Origin: Phaseolus vulgaris
Lineage: Eukaryota; Streptophyta; Magnoliopsida; Fabales; Fabaceae
DNA: 64,000 nucleotides
Reading direction: 5' to 3'
Assembly (NCBI RefSeq): GCF_000499845.2
Contig: NC_023757.2
Location: forward strand, 4,064,118-4,128,117
A model generated the notes under the pieces. It was given only the letters and a program-made list of their open reading frames with translations, ran no database searches and had not been told where the DNA came from. Every line of letters begins with the position of its first letter. The stretch's first letter is position 1. This document shows, one piece after another, positions 47,455-58,545 of the stretch. The translations under genes and the position numbers were made by a program.

Positions 47455-48575
47455 TGGGCCTAAGCCGACTCAACCTGGACGCACACCAAAATCGACTCGG
47501 GCCTGGACGACTCGACATCAGCCTGGGCCCGGACGACTCGATATCGGCCTAGGCCCGGACGACTCGACATCGAACGGGCCCTCTCGGCTCGACATCGGCC
47601 CGAGCCCAGACGACAAGACATCAAGCCCGGGACCGAACAACTCGACATCAGTCTGGGCCCGTACGATTCAACATCGTACGGGCTCGTACGACTTAACATC
47701 GGCCCGGGCCCGTACGACTCGACATCGGCCCGGGCCCATTCGACTCAACATCGGCTCGAACCCGTACAACTCGACATGGCCTGGGCTGGTACAACTCGAC
47801 ATTGGCACGGGCGGTATGACTCGACATCGACCCGGGCCGGTACGACTCGACATCGGCCCGGACCCTTACGACTCGACATCGACGCGGGCTCATACGACTC
47901 GACATCGACCCGGGCCCGTACGACTCGACATCGACCCGGGCCCATACGACTCGACATCGGCTCGGGCCCATACGACTCGACATCGGCTCGAACCCGTACA
48001 ACTAGACATGGCCTGGGCTGGTACAACTCGACATCGGCACGGGCAGGTACGACTCGACATCGACCCGGGCCGGAACGACTCGACATCGGCCCGGGCCGGT
48101 ACGACTCGACATCGGCCCGGGCCCATTTGACTCGACATCGACCCGGGCCGGTACGACTCGACATCGACCCGGGCCCGTACGACTCGACATCGACCCGGGC
48201 CCGTACGACTCGACATCGGCCCAGGCCCGTACAACTCGACATTGGCCCGGGCCCGTACGACTCGACATTGGCCCGGGCCAGTACGACTCGAGATCGGCCT
48301 GGGCCCGTATGACTCGAGATTGACCCGGGCCCGTACGACACGACAACTGCCCTGGCCCGTACGACTCGAGATCGGCTTGAGCCCACACGACTCAAGGCCC
48401 GTACGACTCGAGATCGACCCGGGCCCGTACGACTCGAGATCGGCCCGGACCCGTACGACTCGAGATCGGCTCGGGCCCGTATGACTCGACATTGACCTGG
48501 GCCCGTACGACTCGAGATCGGCCCGAGCCCGTACGACTTGACAGCTGCCTGGGCCCGTACGACTCGAGATCGACC
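47455..48575. repeat. GC-rich 26-bp minisatellite, about 41-43 units
   Basis: The unit is CCCGTACGACTCGACATCGG plus CCCGGG. For example, GTAC recurs at 48151 and 48177. GC content is about 60% or more in a roughly 30% background, and each unit has several CpGs. A block of about nine units recurs as a higher-order repeat (CCCGTACAACT.GACATGGCC at 47761 and 47993). From about 48285 rightwards CGACATCG is largely replaced by CGAGATCG, which creates CTCGAG. All frames lack stops over long stretches because the unit has no stop in any frame. The long frames on both strands (up to 235 codons) are therefore a by-product. Left units are more diverged than central ones. Confidence 0.9.
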
Positions 48576-48590
48576 TTCTGAATTTCATGT

Positions 48591-48593
<3 letters not shown>

Positions 48594-48627
<34 letters not shown>
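48594..48627. repeat. (TA)n microsatellite right of the 26-bp array
   Basis: About 17 TA units starting 20 bp after the last array unit. Confidence 0.9.
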
Positions 48628-48630
<3 letters not shown>

Positions 48631-49289
48631 ATTTTTATTTTTTTTATTATTATTTTTATTTTCTTCTCGTTCTCATACTTGTTCATATGATTGTGTATGT
48701 AGTGATATTCATCTCGGTTTTAAATTATTAAAACACTCATTTTATTAAGTAACCTAAAAAAATTTATTTTTCCTTTTTTTTCCTTACTCTAGTTTCACTT
48801 GGGATACTCTTCTCTTTTTCTCTCACTACACAATTTTTCATTCTCTCTCAGTTATTTGACTTGTTCAATATCCACAAGGTCGACTCATACTAATCTTTGA
48901 TTACACATTTTCTTCCTCTATATAGTTTTGTTCAAATGATGTATTAACTTTCAGGAAACACAAATCTTAATATCATTAAATTAAATAATTGTAGGGTACA
49001 TATTTGAATATTTTTACTTCTTTTCTAATATTTTTATTTCTTATTTATTTTTTTAAATGAGAATATCTTACTCTCAATTGCTTGAATGATTGAATACATA
49101 AACCCATTTTGTTTTCTACAATAACAAGATATCAAAATATGGTGTAATTGACAAATTATTTTCGTCTAAGCAATGATTACACTTTGTTTTGATAAATGAA
49201 GTTCTAGATTTTTTTTCTTCTTTTTGGCCATCAACTCTAAAAATTCATTTACATCATCATTAACATCATTTCACAACCAAGTTGAACTA

Positions 49290-49930
49290 ATTATGTCCTA
49301 TCTCAAATTGAGTTGTGTTAGAGTCAGATCGAGCTAAAATCCAACTCAGCCTTAAATCAAGTCAAGTCAACCTAGATCTAAGTCAATTTGAGTTTAGTCA
49401 AAGTCAGCCCAGGCTCAAGTCCAACCCAAACCCTTGTTGAGTAGAGTCAACCTGGTTCCAAGTCTTGAGAAACATGGTCAAGTATGGCTAATTTGAGTTG
49501 GGATCCTATTAGCCTGCGATATCGAGCCTACATCGGGTTGGACCATGTTCAATCAAGTTAGGTAAGGCCGAGTCTAGTTGGGCTAAGTGTAGGTCAAACC
49601 AAGTTAGGTCAGGTCAAGTCGAATCGAGTTGAGCCTATTTTTGGTCCAAACATCGGGCATATATCGGGTTGGGGCCATGTCGTGTCAAGTTGAGTCAATC
49701 CGTGTCAGGTCAAGCTAAGTTGACCAATTCCCAGGTCGAGCTGAGTCTGTCTGGTCCCACATTCAATTGAGTTGTGTTAGACCATATCAGGTTGAATTCA
49801 ATAAAGATTAGGTTAGGTCGGGCCAATATCGAGCTGATCCCAACTATGTCTAGGGTCAAATAGGGCTCAAGTGAGATCAAGACGAACTAAGTCAGGTCAG
49901 GCCAAGTCAAGTTGGGTTCGTGTCTGATAG
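49290..49930. repeat. Degenerate GTCAAGTT/GGGTC tandem zone
   Basis: Short words such as AAGTCAAGTC, GGTCAGGTCAAG, ATCGGGTTGG, TATCGAGC and GGCCATGTCGTGTC recur without a strict period. GGGGCCATGTCGTGTC resembles the complement of the 26-bp unit (GGGCCGATGTCGAGTC). The zone may therefore be an old, inverted, CpG-decayed counterpart of the left array. This is inference. Confidence 0.5.
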
Positions 49931-50141
49931 ATACACACATCAAATTGATTAGGTTAATCGAACATCAAATTTAATCTAATTGACAAAGTAGATTTAACCT
50001 AGATTTAATCCAATTTAAATTGAATTGAAAAAATTCAAATCAATTTGATCCAGTTAAAATGCATATGGATTATCCAATCTAATTTATTGGATTTGGATTG
50101 AATCTGGACTAAATTTTGAAAAGTCCAATCCAAAACACCTG

Positions 50142-51569
50142 TACTATAATTTATGGGCAAATTCTCCCTCCACCTCCATATAAATTGTGAAAAGTCGATT
50201 TCAAATTTTTTTAAATACCCTAAATGAAGCATAATATGTACTTTTTAAATAACTGCAATCACACACACCACTCCCGTACCTCCCTTCCAGCCACAACACT
50301 TTCATTCTTCTCCAACTACAACATTTGAGAGAGCAGTCATATCATTTGAGCATGTGTAAGAGGATTGGTGACAAAATTTGTTGTACTTGACATTCTCTAG
50401 TGTCCAGATAGTTTTTTTTTTTTGGTTTTGTAATACATTTTTGGACCTCGCTGTTTTTTTTTTCTAGGTTTTGAGGCTTCCAAAAAAAATGAAAAAAAAC
50501 AAAAAAATAGAAACCACCAGTAAAAACATCACAAAACTTATCTCAACCACCAACGTTCACTACCAGCCACTACAAGCAAGCACCACTACTTACAAATGAA
50601 GAAAAATGCACCACACTCTCCATCATACTCAGAAGAATATTGTTAAATTTTTTTATAAAATAGATATGAAAGTGCATGAAAAATTTGCCTAATTGATGAG
50701 TTTGTCCCAAAAAAAAAATCGATCGAAAAACCTAGTCATAGCATTGTGTATGAAACCACAGTGTTCCACTTCTTAGAAATCATTTATCTTTTTATAAGAT
50801 GATTTATAACTTTTTATACTAATTTAATTATTTTTACTTATCCATATTAACAATATATAAGTATTTTCATTTTATAATAATAAATAGTAAAACTAAGATT
50901 TCAAAATCCACTAATAATGAAGGCTAATTTAATATACATATATACGTAACATTTAAAAATAAAATAAATTATTTGTTTTTAATGATATGTCTCATTGTGC
51001 TATAAATGTTTTATATTAAGAACTTGGAAAATATCATTTATTAAATTATTAGATAATGAAATAATGACATTATTATTCTTTATTAATGATTCTTTCCTTG
51101 AACTTTAACTGTACAATTTATTAAATTGGGATTTTTTGAAAAAAATAATATAATTTATTTTTAAATAAGTTAAATAATTTAAAAAAAATTAAAAAGAAAA
51201 ATTGTAGAATATTTAAATTGTTCATTGATAGATGAGGGTTATGGTTATCAAGGTTGTCATATAGACGAGTTTTTGAAAATTCCATTTACTAGCATAATTT
51301 TCTTTATATCAAATATAAAGAAAATCACACACACATATATATATATATAAATCAAATACCTATAAAGACTTATATAGAAAAAAGTTTAATCTTAAAATAT
51401 TTATTTACATGAAAATTTTGATTAAGGATCTACATGTCAATACAGTCGTATTTCAAGGACTAATTTAAGTATTTATTCATAAAATATATTTGAAAAGATG
51501 AATATATTTTATAAAATACAACTTCATTACTAATAAAATTGAAGTCGACTATAAAAATTATTAAATAAA
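50142..51569. other. AT-rich intergenic DNA
   Basis: No gene is supported. Homopolymer and simple stretches occur, for example T-runs near 50410 and 50455 and (TA)n near 51335. Confidence 0.5.
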
Positions 51570-51855
51570 AAATAATTTAAAAAATAATAAATAATTAATT
51601 GTTATATTAACTAAAAGTTATTAATTCAAAATTAATTTTAAAAATAATAAATAATTAATTATTATATTGACTAGATTAAAATTTTTGTTAGAGACTAACA
51701 AAATTATTGATTTTTAAATTAATTTCTATTATTGATGAATAGTTTCTAAATTGATATCTAATTAGCTGATTGATAACTAAAATTTTGGTACTTAACTAAA
51801 TATCAATTTACAAATTATTTTTAATAATAGAAATTAATTTAGGTATTAATCATCA
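51570..51855 (+). mobile_element. CACTA-type MITE fragment, copy 3, with internal duplication
   Basis: AATAATAAATAATTAATT.TTATATT.ACTA occurs twice (about 51583 and 51640). The part after it follows the MITE at 34790 (AAATTGATATCTAATTAGCT shared almost exactly). Terminal repeats are not recognisable. Confidence 0.5.
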
Positions 51856-51931
51856 CACTTAGAGAAATCAGTCATCTCACGAGGAGAAATATCATAATGG
51901 GATTCTTTATGATTTCTTGGAGTAGATTTTT

Positions 51932-53093
51932 GATGACCTTTTCCGACAAGTTCACCGCGTTGTTAGAAGTAATAATTTGTCCTTAAAGACGAATATTGAT
52001 CCCACAAGGAATAGTTGAATATTCAAGTAAAAAATTCGCTAAATATAAAAACAGAATAATAAAAGTTGGTTTGAGGATTGTTATAATGGCTAAAATTAAC
52101 AAGAAAAAATTAAAAGAGTTGTTGCTTCAATTGGAAAAATAGGGATTATGTTTCATGTTTCTCACTCTCATGTATTTTAATTAGCATGTTAACATTAAGT
52201 TATTTGATTGAAATTGATTCCCGTGTAAAATTGATTTATACCGAATTCTCGCTCAGACATTAATAGCAATTAACATTTAAAGTCTATTTCTAGCACTCAA
52301 ATATGTTAAGTATTGGTGTTTAGTTCAGGACCTAAAAATACATACATTTTAGTCAGATTTAAGATTCTAGATCAAGAGTTAGAAACAAAACAATAATACC
52401 AATAATCAATCAAGAACAAAATATTATATCATATTTAAATATCATCTCAATACATAAGAGTTTGAATAGATTACTCCCAAATCCACTGGGTAGAATTAGC
52501 TACACATCTTCTAACATCTTTTATTCTCCCAATTGATTACAAGTCACTCAATGATGTTTTCCTCTCAATCTTGCACACTAGGGTTTATCCTCTAGCTCCC
52601 TATTTAACCTAATTTACTAAGGTTAGGTGACTTCCTGCGTCGCGCTGATGGGCTTATTGATAAAAACATAAAATTAGCCCAATTAATTTGACTTATTATC
52701 GCTCAAGCGAGGTGTAGCTCGCTCAAGTGAGAAAGGCGTTGATTTTTGAAAAATTCATTGGAGCATTCTCACTCAAGCTAGAATGAGCTTGTTTGAGCGA
52801 GAAACTCCGCTGTTGAGTTTCACTTTTTTGCTCTTTTTATGCGTTCCGCGCCTTTCAACTTTCTTATTTTAAGTTATCTTATTCTCTTTAGCCCAATCAT
52901 CTTCATTCTTCCCTAAAAACTTGAAATTAACACCAAATTTGGAAATAAAATGCTCTTATTCAAATAAAGATCATAAAATATGTAAAAATGTATAAATTCA
53001 TAAATTAAGGATTATTTTATATATAAATTAGCAATTAATACTCATAAGTGCCTATATTTTAATATGAAATATTACTAAAATTAGGCACTTATC
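51932..53093 (+). mobile_element. 1.16-kb unclassified non-autonomous element, copy 2
   Basis: Starts GATGACCTTTTCCGACAAGT and ends AGGCACTTATC. It is 1162 bp, against 1159 bp for the copy at 9139-10297, and collinear with it through left, middle and right blocks. It carries CGCTCAAGCGAGGTGTAGCT and CTCGCTCAAGTGAG near 52700. No exact target duplication remains, so this copy is older or its site has decayed. Non-coding. Confidence 0.7.
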
Positions 53094-54375
53094 AATTTAG
53101 GCTAGGTTGTAGTTGAAATTGGAGAAACTTTTTATTATGAATAACATTTGTAGTACATTTTTATTGAAGAAACAATGTTTGGTATTCATATGAAGGATGG
53201 TATGTTGCTGAAGGATTATGTTGATAAGATGAAGCTAACATATATGGATGTGTAGGTGCAAGATGAAGATCTTGCGATCATTTTGTTAGTAAGTTTTATC
53301 TCATAATTCCATAATTTTGTAAATAATTTAGTTTTCAACAAGAATTTATCACACTACAAGATGTTAAGACCTACCTTTATGCTAAAGAGCTTTCACACAA
53401 GGCTTCCGAGAATGGTGACAAAGTTAGAGCCTTTGGATTGATTGTGTACATTGCTTCCAAGGGGCAAACTAAAAATGAATTAAGAAGAAGGGAAAACTTG
53501 ATCCAAGAAAGATTTTCCTAAGTGACAAAACAAAGATTCTTCAACTACTACTATCCAAAATGATTCAAGGCACAAGGCTGAATTAGTGTAAGCTATAGGA
53601 GAACAATTGAGTTGTATTGAGCAGTGGGTTCCAGACTTTGGTTGCTTTTCCATATGTTCAGAATTGGAATTGGTTATCGACATATGTGGAATGTTCTAAC
53701 AATAATTTTCTAATAGGTAACAATTCACCTTGCAAGATTGTTGGCACTGGATACATACAAAATCAAATTCATGATTGAGTAAAAAGGACATTTTCCAATT
53801 TTCTTCATTTTTAATTTGAAGAAAAATATGATTTTAGTGGGTGCACTGGATGCTAGAGGTTTTTCATGTAATGTTAAAGGTGGAGTGATGCATATCTTTT
53901 GGAAGAATTATGACAATGCATTAAAATAGAAAAGTTAACTTAGAGATCTTGTAGGGGTCCACTCTGATAGACTTAACTTTATTTATCTCTTAGTATGCAT
54001 CCATTAATTCTCTATGACTTTTACGAATAGGTCACATGAGTATGAAATAAATAGAAATATTGTGCAAGATCGGGTTACTTGGTAACCATCAACTGGAAGC
54101 TCAATGTTTTTTTTAGCATCGTGTCGATGGTAAGAAACATAAATATTCATTTTCGAAGGAAATGCATACAACGAAAGTCACGTTGGACTATGTCTATTAT
54201 GACTGTAGTTGTCATTCAATAGTTTCATCACCAGGAAGTGCATAACATGTTTTGTCCATAATTGATTATTACATGAGGATGACTTGGATATTCATAAAGA
54301 AGTAGAAATCTAAAGCTTTCAATCACTTCAAGCATTAGACAACACTCATGTATAACCAAAGTAGTAGATGTTGAC
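53094..54375 (+). pseudogene. Copia gag-pol relic
   Basis: Ordered fragments of a Copia polyprotein with many stops. Gag: MKDGMLLKDYVDKMKLTY (about 53195), DEDLAIILL (53264), and TYLYAKELSHKASENGDKVR in another frame (53370-53430). Protease region: QWVPDFGCFSICSE (about 53625), where the usual Ser after the catalytic Asp is Phe. Further pieces: ILVGALDARGFSCNVKGG (about 53835) and integrase-leading words near 54050-54360. No LTRs are recognised and it is far older than the element at 40.3-45.9 kb. It begins directly after copy 2 of the 1.16-kb element. Confidence 0.68.
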
Positions 54376-56199
54376 ATTGAAGATTCAAACAAGTTTGAAT
54401 GACTTTATTTGATGCTCCCAATCACTTGGATATAATGATGGATGTGTGGTAAAGTTGATATTGTAGTTAATCTTGTGTTGAGTTGTAATTCTTAGGATTA
54501 AGGTTTGTTAAGACGCTAGACGGCCCAGAACTAGCTAGACGATCTGATACCTATTAGACGGTCTCATGATAAGAGAGTCTATGAGTTTTGATTATAACAA
54601 ACACTATAAGAAATATTAAAAGATGTAACAAAGCACACTCATGTGCAGAATAAAGTAAAGACACATAAGACAGTCTATTAAGATGTAAATATGTTAATAA
54701 ATCCTTTAAGTGTTTTTGTGTTAATAAAATAATGGTCAAAACATAAAGCATTGATGCATTAGATAATCCAACTATGCATAAATGCGCCAAACGGTCTCAA
54801 AGCACAAGAAAAGCTTAACGAAACAATGTTAATGCTCACGCTAGACGGTCATTAGAACTTATATGTGGCCCACAATCACTTTGTTTTTTATGCATTAGAC
54901 AGTTTAATGCATTAAGAAATGTTTATACTTGATTTCTATGATCTTAGATTGTTTTCTGACATTGCTTTAATGTTTTCAAACTTTTTTTTAATGATTTTAA
55001 TTCATATTAATCAAAGTTTTCAAATTAGATAACTAAGTTAATAAGTTTGGGAAGTTTTCAATTTTGTGATCATAAAATATAGCATCCCAAAAACCTCATT
55101 ATGGAGTGTCTTAATGATCTTTGAATGGAATATATTTTCTATAATGATTATAAAGTGTTTCAATTACTTATATGCAATAAAGATTAAAATTTAGTCAGTA
55201 TTAGAAAGTCTTCGAGTTAACAATATTTAAATTGGAAAGTCTTCGAGTGAACAATATCAAATCAGAAGTTTCCTATTTGAGCGTTTAATTACAAAAAGAT
55301 GAAGTGCAAAACGAGATTTGTGCACGAACAAGCTTCAATGTTTAATTATCTCTGAATTTGAAAAGAGTTTAAAGTTCAAACTGTACGATATTATTTGGTT
55401 AAGACGCTCAAATATTATCAAAATTGAAGTTTTCTTTTCAAGTGTTTAATACGAGAAATATGATGAACAACACAAAGCTATGGAAATTCAAGTACAAATG
55501 ATTCAAAGCCTCGACAATAAATTTTTTACAGATAAAGAAACATTTCAAAATATCAAATATATGTTTAAGACACACAAATTGCATCAAAGCCAAAATTGTC
55601 TTATAAAGTGTCTACTATATAAAGAAAGAACAACAACGCATATTTGAACAAATATTTTAGCCAACTGGACTTAAAGCTTTAATGTACACATTTGAGCAAG
55701 GAAGGAAACATGTCAAATTGTCTCACATGTTTAAGACACATAAAGAATGATTCAGATCAGGAGTTTTCGAAAGGAGATTTTAAAGAATATATGAAATGTA
55801 GATTGCAAGCCTAAAACAATCTCACTCTAAAAGCTATATATATAAAGACCTAGAAGCCAAAGAAGAAAGACACCGAACAATGATGCATAAACGATATACA
55901 AGTTTGTGTGAGTTTTGCTTTGTACATATTATATCTGCTTCGTAGAGCATCTAGTGAGTTGGGTTGTGTATTAAACCTTGTAAATGTTTCACTTTGTGAA
56001 GTATAAAATGTGAGCTTAGACTATTTTTTTCTATTCTATACTCTGTTAAACACTACCTATTTTTTGCTTGTATATCGCGATATGAGTCCAGGCTCCATTC
56101 AATCTCCCTTTTGCAGCCAACCGCACCTTAAAAAATTGTTTTTAAAAGCTTACACATGATTTTACTTGTTTTAATGAAAGTACATAAATTTTAATTTTT
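54376..56199. other. Intergenic DNA, possibly LTR-derived, unclassified
   Basis: No gene is supported. Words such as TAGACGGTCT and TAGACGGTCA recur at 54555-54850, and a 31-bp period duplication GAAAGTCTTCGAGT lies at 55204 and 55235. The zone 55860-56110 has a transcript-end look but no coding match. Confidence 0.4.
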
Positions 56200-57010
56200 T
56201 AATTTTGTTTTAACAAGTTAAAGTGTTCATAAATTTATAGTATTCACAACCATAATCATTTTAAATAACTAAACTAAGTTTTCAATTGGTTAAAATTCTG
56301 AAACTTATGTTCAAAAATCAAATTCTCATTTCTTCAACTGATTAAAATACGAATCAATCGATTAAAAACATTATAGAAGTCAATTACAATGACTTTAATC
56401 AATCGAATTACAAATTTAATCAATTATAGAACTCATTTCACACTATTTCATTCGATTGAGACAAATTTTAAACTTGTTGGAAATATTAGTTCGACAAATT
56501 TGGTTTCTATCTTTTGAGATCCGTAAGAGAACTTGAAAAAGCTTTTTCAGATACATTTTTTTACTCATTGAAACCCTTCTTTGAAAAAAATAGATATTTC
56601 TTGGAACTCTCTTTCATATATTTCCTATATTTCAAGATTCAAGTGTTCATTCTTGTTAGAAAACCACCTAGCTTTGCTTCATAGGAATATAATCTTTGTA
56701 CTTCATTGTTGAGGTGATTTTGTTCTAATTTGATTTTTGTTGTTGTTCTTTGGTAGGATTGTAAAGAGAGTTTTGTTATGATAAGGCTTCACACAAGATT
56801 GCAAGACATCTTGTTGGGTTCAAGATCTTGTTGTGTTTTATTTCTTATTTTTCTTATGGGGTTCTTGTAAAAAAAATTAAATTAATGGATTGCCTTAATT
56901 ACAGGATTAAGTAATTGGATGTTGTTCTCTTGTGGGGATGAACCGATATAATTGTTGATTTTATTTTATTTTCCTTATCTCTTATAACTCATATATGAAT
57001 TGTATTCATA
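56200..57010 (+). repeat. Possible LTR fragment with AATCGATT words
   Basis: Repeated AATCAATCGATT/AATCAATCGAATT words (56340-56460) precede a G/T-rich part ending in TTGTGGGGATGAACCGATAT (about 56930). This resembles the U3-to-U5 layout of some legume LTRs. No second LTR or coding region supports it. Confidence 0.35.
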
Positions 57011-57850
57011 TTTGATAGTTATGCAAGATTAAATAACACTGAAAATAGTACTTCTTATTGTCAATTTTTTAAAATTGTCCATTTATTCAAATTTAATCTT
57101 CATTCATTTGTAAAAACTTTCTAATTTCTTTAAAATTTGAATTCATCCCTTTTGAACTCAGTCTATTTTGCTGACAATAGAAGGGTGAAGTGACAAAAGA
57201 TGACTAATGTGTTGGATTTTTTTTATCTTTATACAATTTGACCAATTTTGTTTTAGAGATTAAGATATTGCAATACAACAAATATATTTTTTTGTGCTTT
57301 AAAGCATTTTCATATGTTAGATCATCCGATAGGAGGTTCATTCTTGTAGTTAGAGTAAACCAAATCCCCTTTGTTCTCACATCAAGTTCTCCTATATTGC
57401 ATTCTTAGGGATAAATATCTACATTTGAGTTAAGTGATAAGAATATTTATAATTATTTTTGGATTTTTCTTCTAAATAATATAACACTTTGTTGTGTAAT
57501 TGTTAAGATATCATGTAATTTGGAACTTATTGAGATATTATATTACGTGTTTTGTAACTTAATAACTTTACGGTATCCCTAAGAGAATTATTGATGTATT
57601 AAAAAGAAGATGCTTACCCATTATAATTAAAATAATTTTTTGAATGATGTGAAACTTTTACATATACATTAAAACAATTCAAAAAAATATTTATAATAAT
57701 TCCTAATCAATTAATTTTGTAAAAAATTACATATACAAAAAAAATTATTCTCTTCTAAATAACCTCATGAAGTAGATTTTTTTTAAGAAATTAGAACTCA
57801 AACCAAACAGTTACACAAATTAAATCCACTATTTATTTATTCATTCATTC
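57011..57850. other. AT-rich intergenic DNA upstream of the ACR gene
   Basis: Nothing recognised. Confidence 0.5.
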
Positions 57851-58545
57851 TTAGCGTCACACATGTTCATTCAACCTTCCGTGCACTCTAGCAGGATCCC
57901 CTTCCTCTCACTCATTTTCCTTCAAAGAAAGCCGGTCTTGCTAACGTGCACCGGGGCTCCTTTACTTCCCTCTACCATTTTTGGCGAAATAATATAAAAA
58001 AGTTTGTCGACACATAGTACTGTTTTTCAATAGTAACAGAAACGGGTAAGAGAAAGAGAGAGAAGGTGACAGACAGAGAGAAGGAAAGAAAAAAAAAAAA
58101 GAAAAAAAGAAAGAGAGTTTGCGATTTTTTTGGGTACTTTTCGGAATTGCAGGTTTTGGAGCATCGTGTCGGGGAGGTTCTGATTTTATAAGAGGGGTGT
58201 TTTTTTTTTTCATTTTTCTGGTTAATAATTTTTTATGTCGGAAAAAAAATACTATTATTTTACTGTTATCACAATTTATAATTACTTAAATTACTTTTTC
58301 TTTCCAAAGTTATAGAGAGAAGCTTGAAGGTGCGTGTGTGTGTGAGATCCCTGTAGGGTGTTCATATTATTATATTCATATAAACAAGCTCATATTTTTG
58401 CGTATTATTATTATATATATGTACTGTTTGTTGCTTCGTACCAACAACACATTCGCAGAGCCACTTTGTTTGCAAGAGAGAGAATCTACGAAATTTTGGT
58501 GTGGTGTGGTGTTGTGTGGCAGATCACGAATCCTCAGAAACTGCA
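57851..58545 (+). promoter_or_regulatory. Promoter and leader of the ACR4-like gene
   Basis: GC-richer sequence replaces the AT-rich background at about 57855. AATATAAAAA near 57991 and TATATATA near 58411-58418 are both possible TATA boxes. A purine-rich GA tract spans 58045-58118. If transcription starts upstream of 58419, the leader includes an ATG at 58419 whose frame overlaps the main start. If the 58411 TATA box is used, the leader is only about 100 bases and avoids it. Confidence 0.5.

Larger units (their letters stand above)
47253..50141. mobile_element. Foldback-like element with inverted ends and internal tandem arrays
   Basis: The left ~180 bp (GGGGTGGGCATGTCCAATCT, AATCCAAATCCAAATAAATG, ATATCCACTTTAACT, TTTTGTCAATTACATTAAAT) and the complement of the right ~200 bp (GTGTTTTGGATTGGAC, ATTCAATCCAAATCCAATAA, CATATGCATTTTAACT, CTTTGTCAATTAGATTAAAT) match in order. 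They form long imperfect terminal inverted repeats. Inside are the GC-rich 26-bp array (about 47455-48575), a (TA)n tract, about 650 bp of AT-rich sequence, and a degenerate GTCAAGTT/GGGTC-rich zone (49290-49930). No transposase is present. An exact target duplication is not visible. Long inverted ends plus tandem arrays fit plant foldback elements or MULE/hAT-derived non-autonomous elements. The class is inferred. Confidence 0.6.

Noticed and set aside
47423..48588. Several long open frames on both strands (up to 235 codons) over the 26-bp array, as possible Arg/Pro-rich repeat proteins.
   Set aside because: They follow from a 26-bp unit with no stop in any frame. Starts fall in non-array sequence with no gene signals, and all six frames are open at once.
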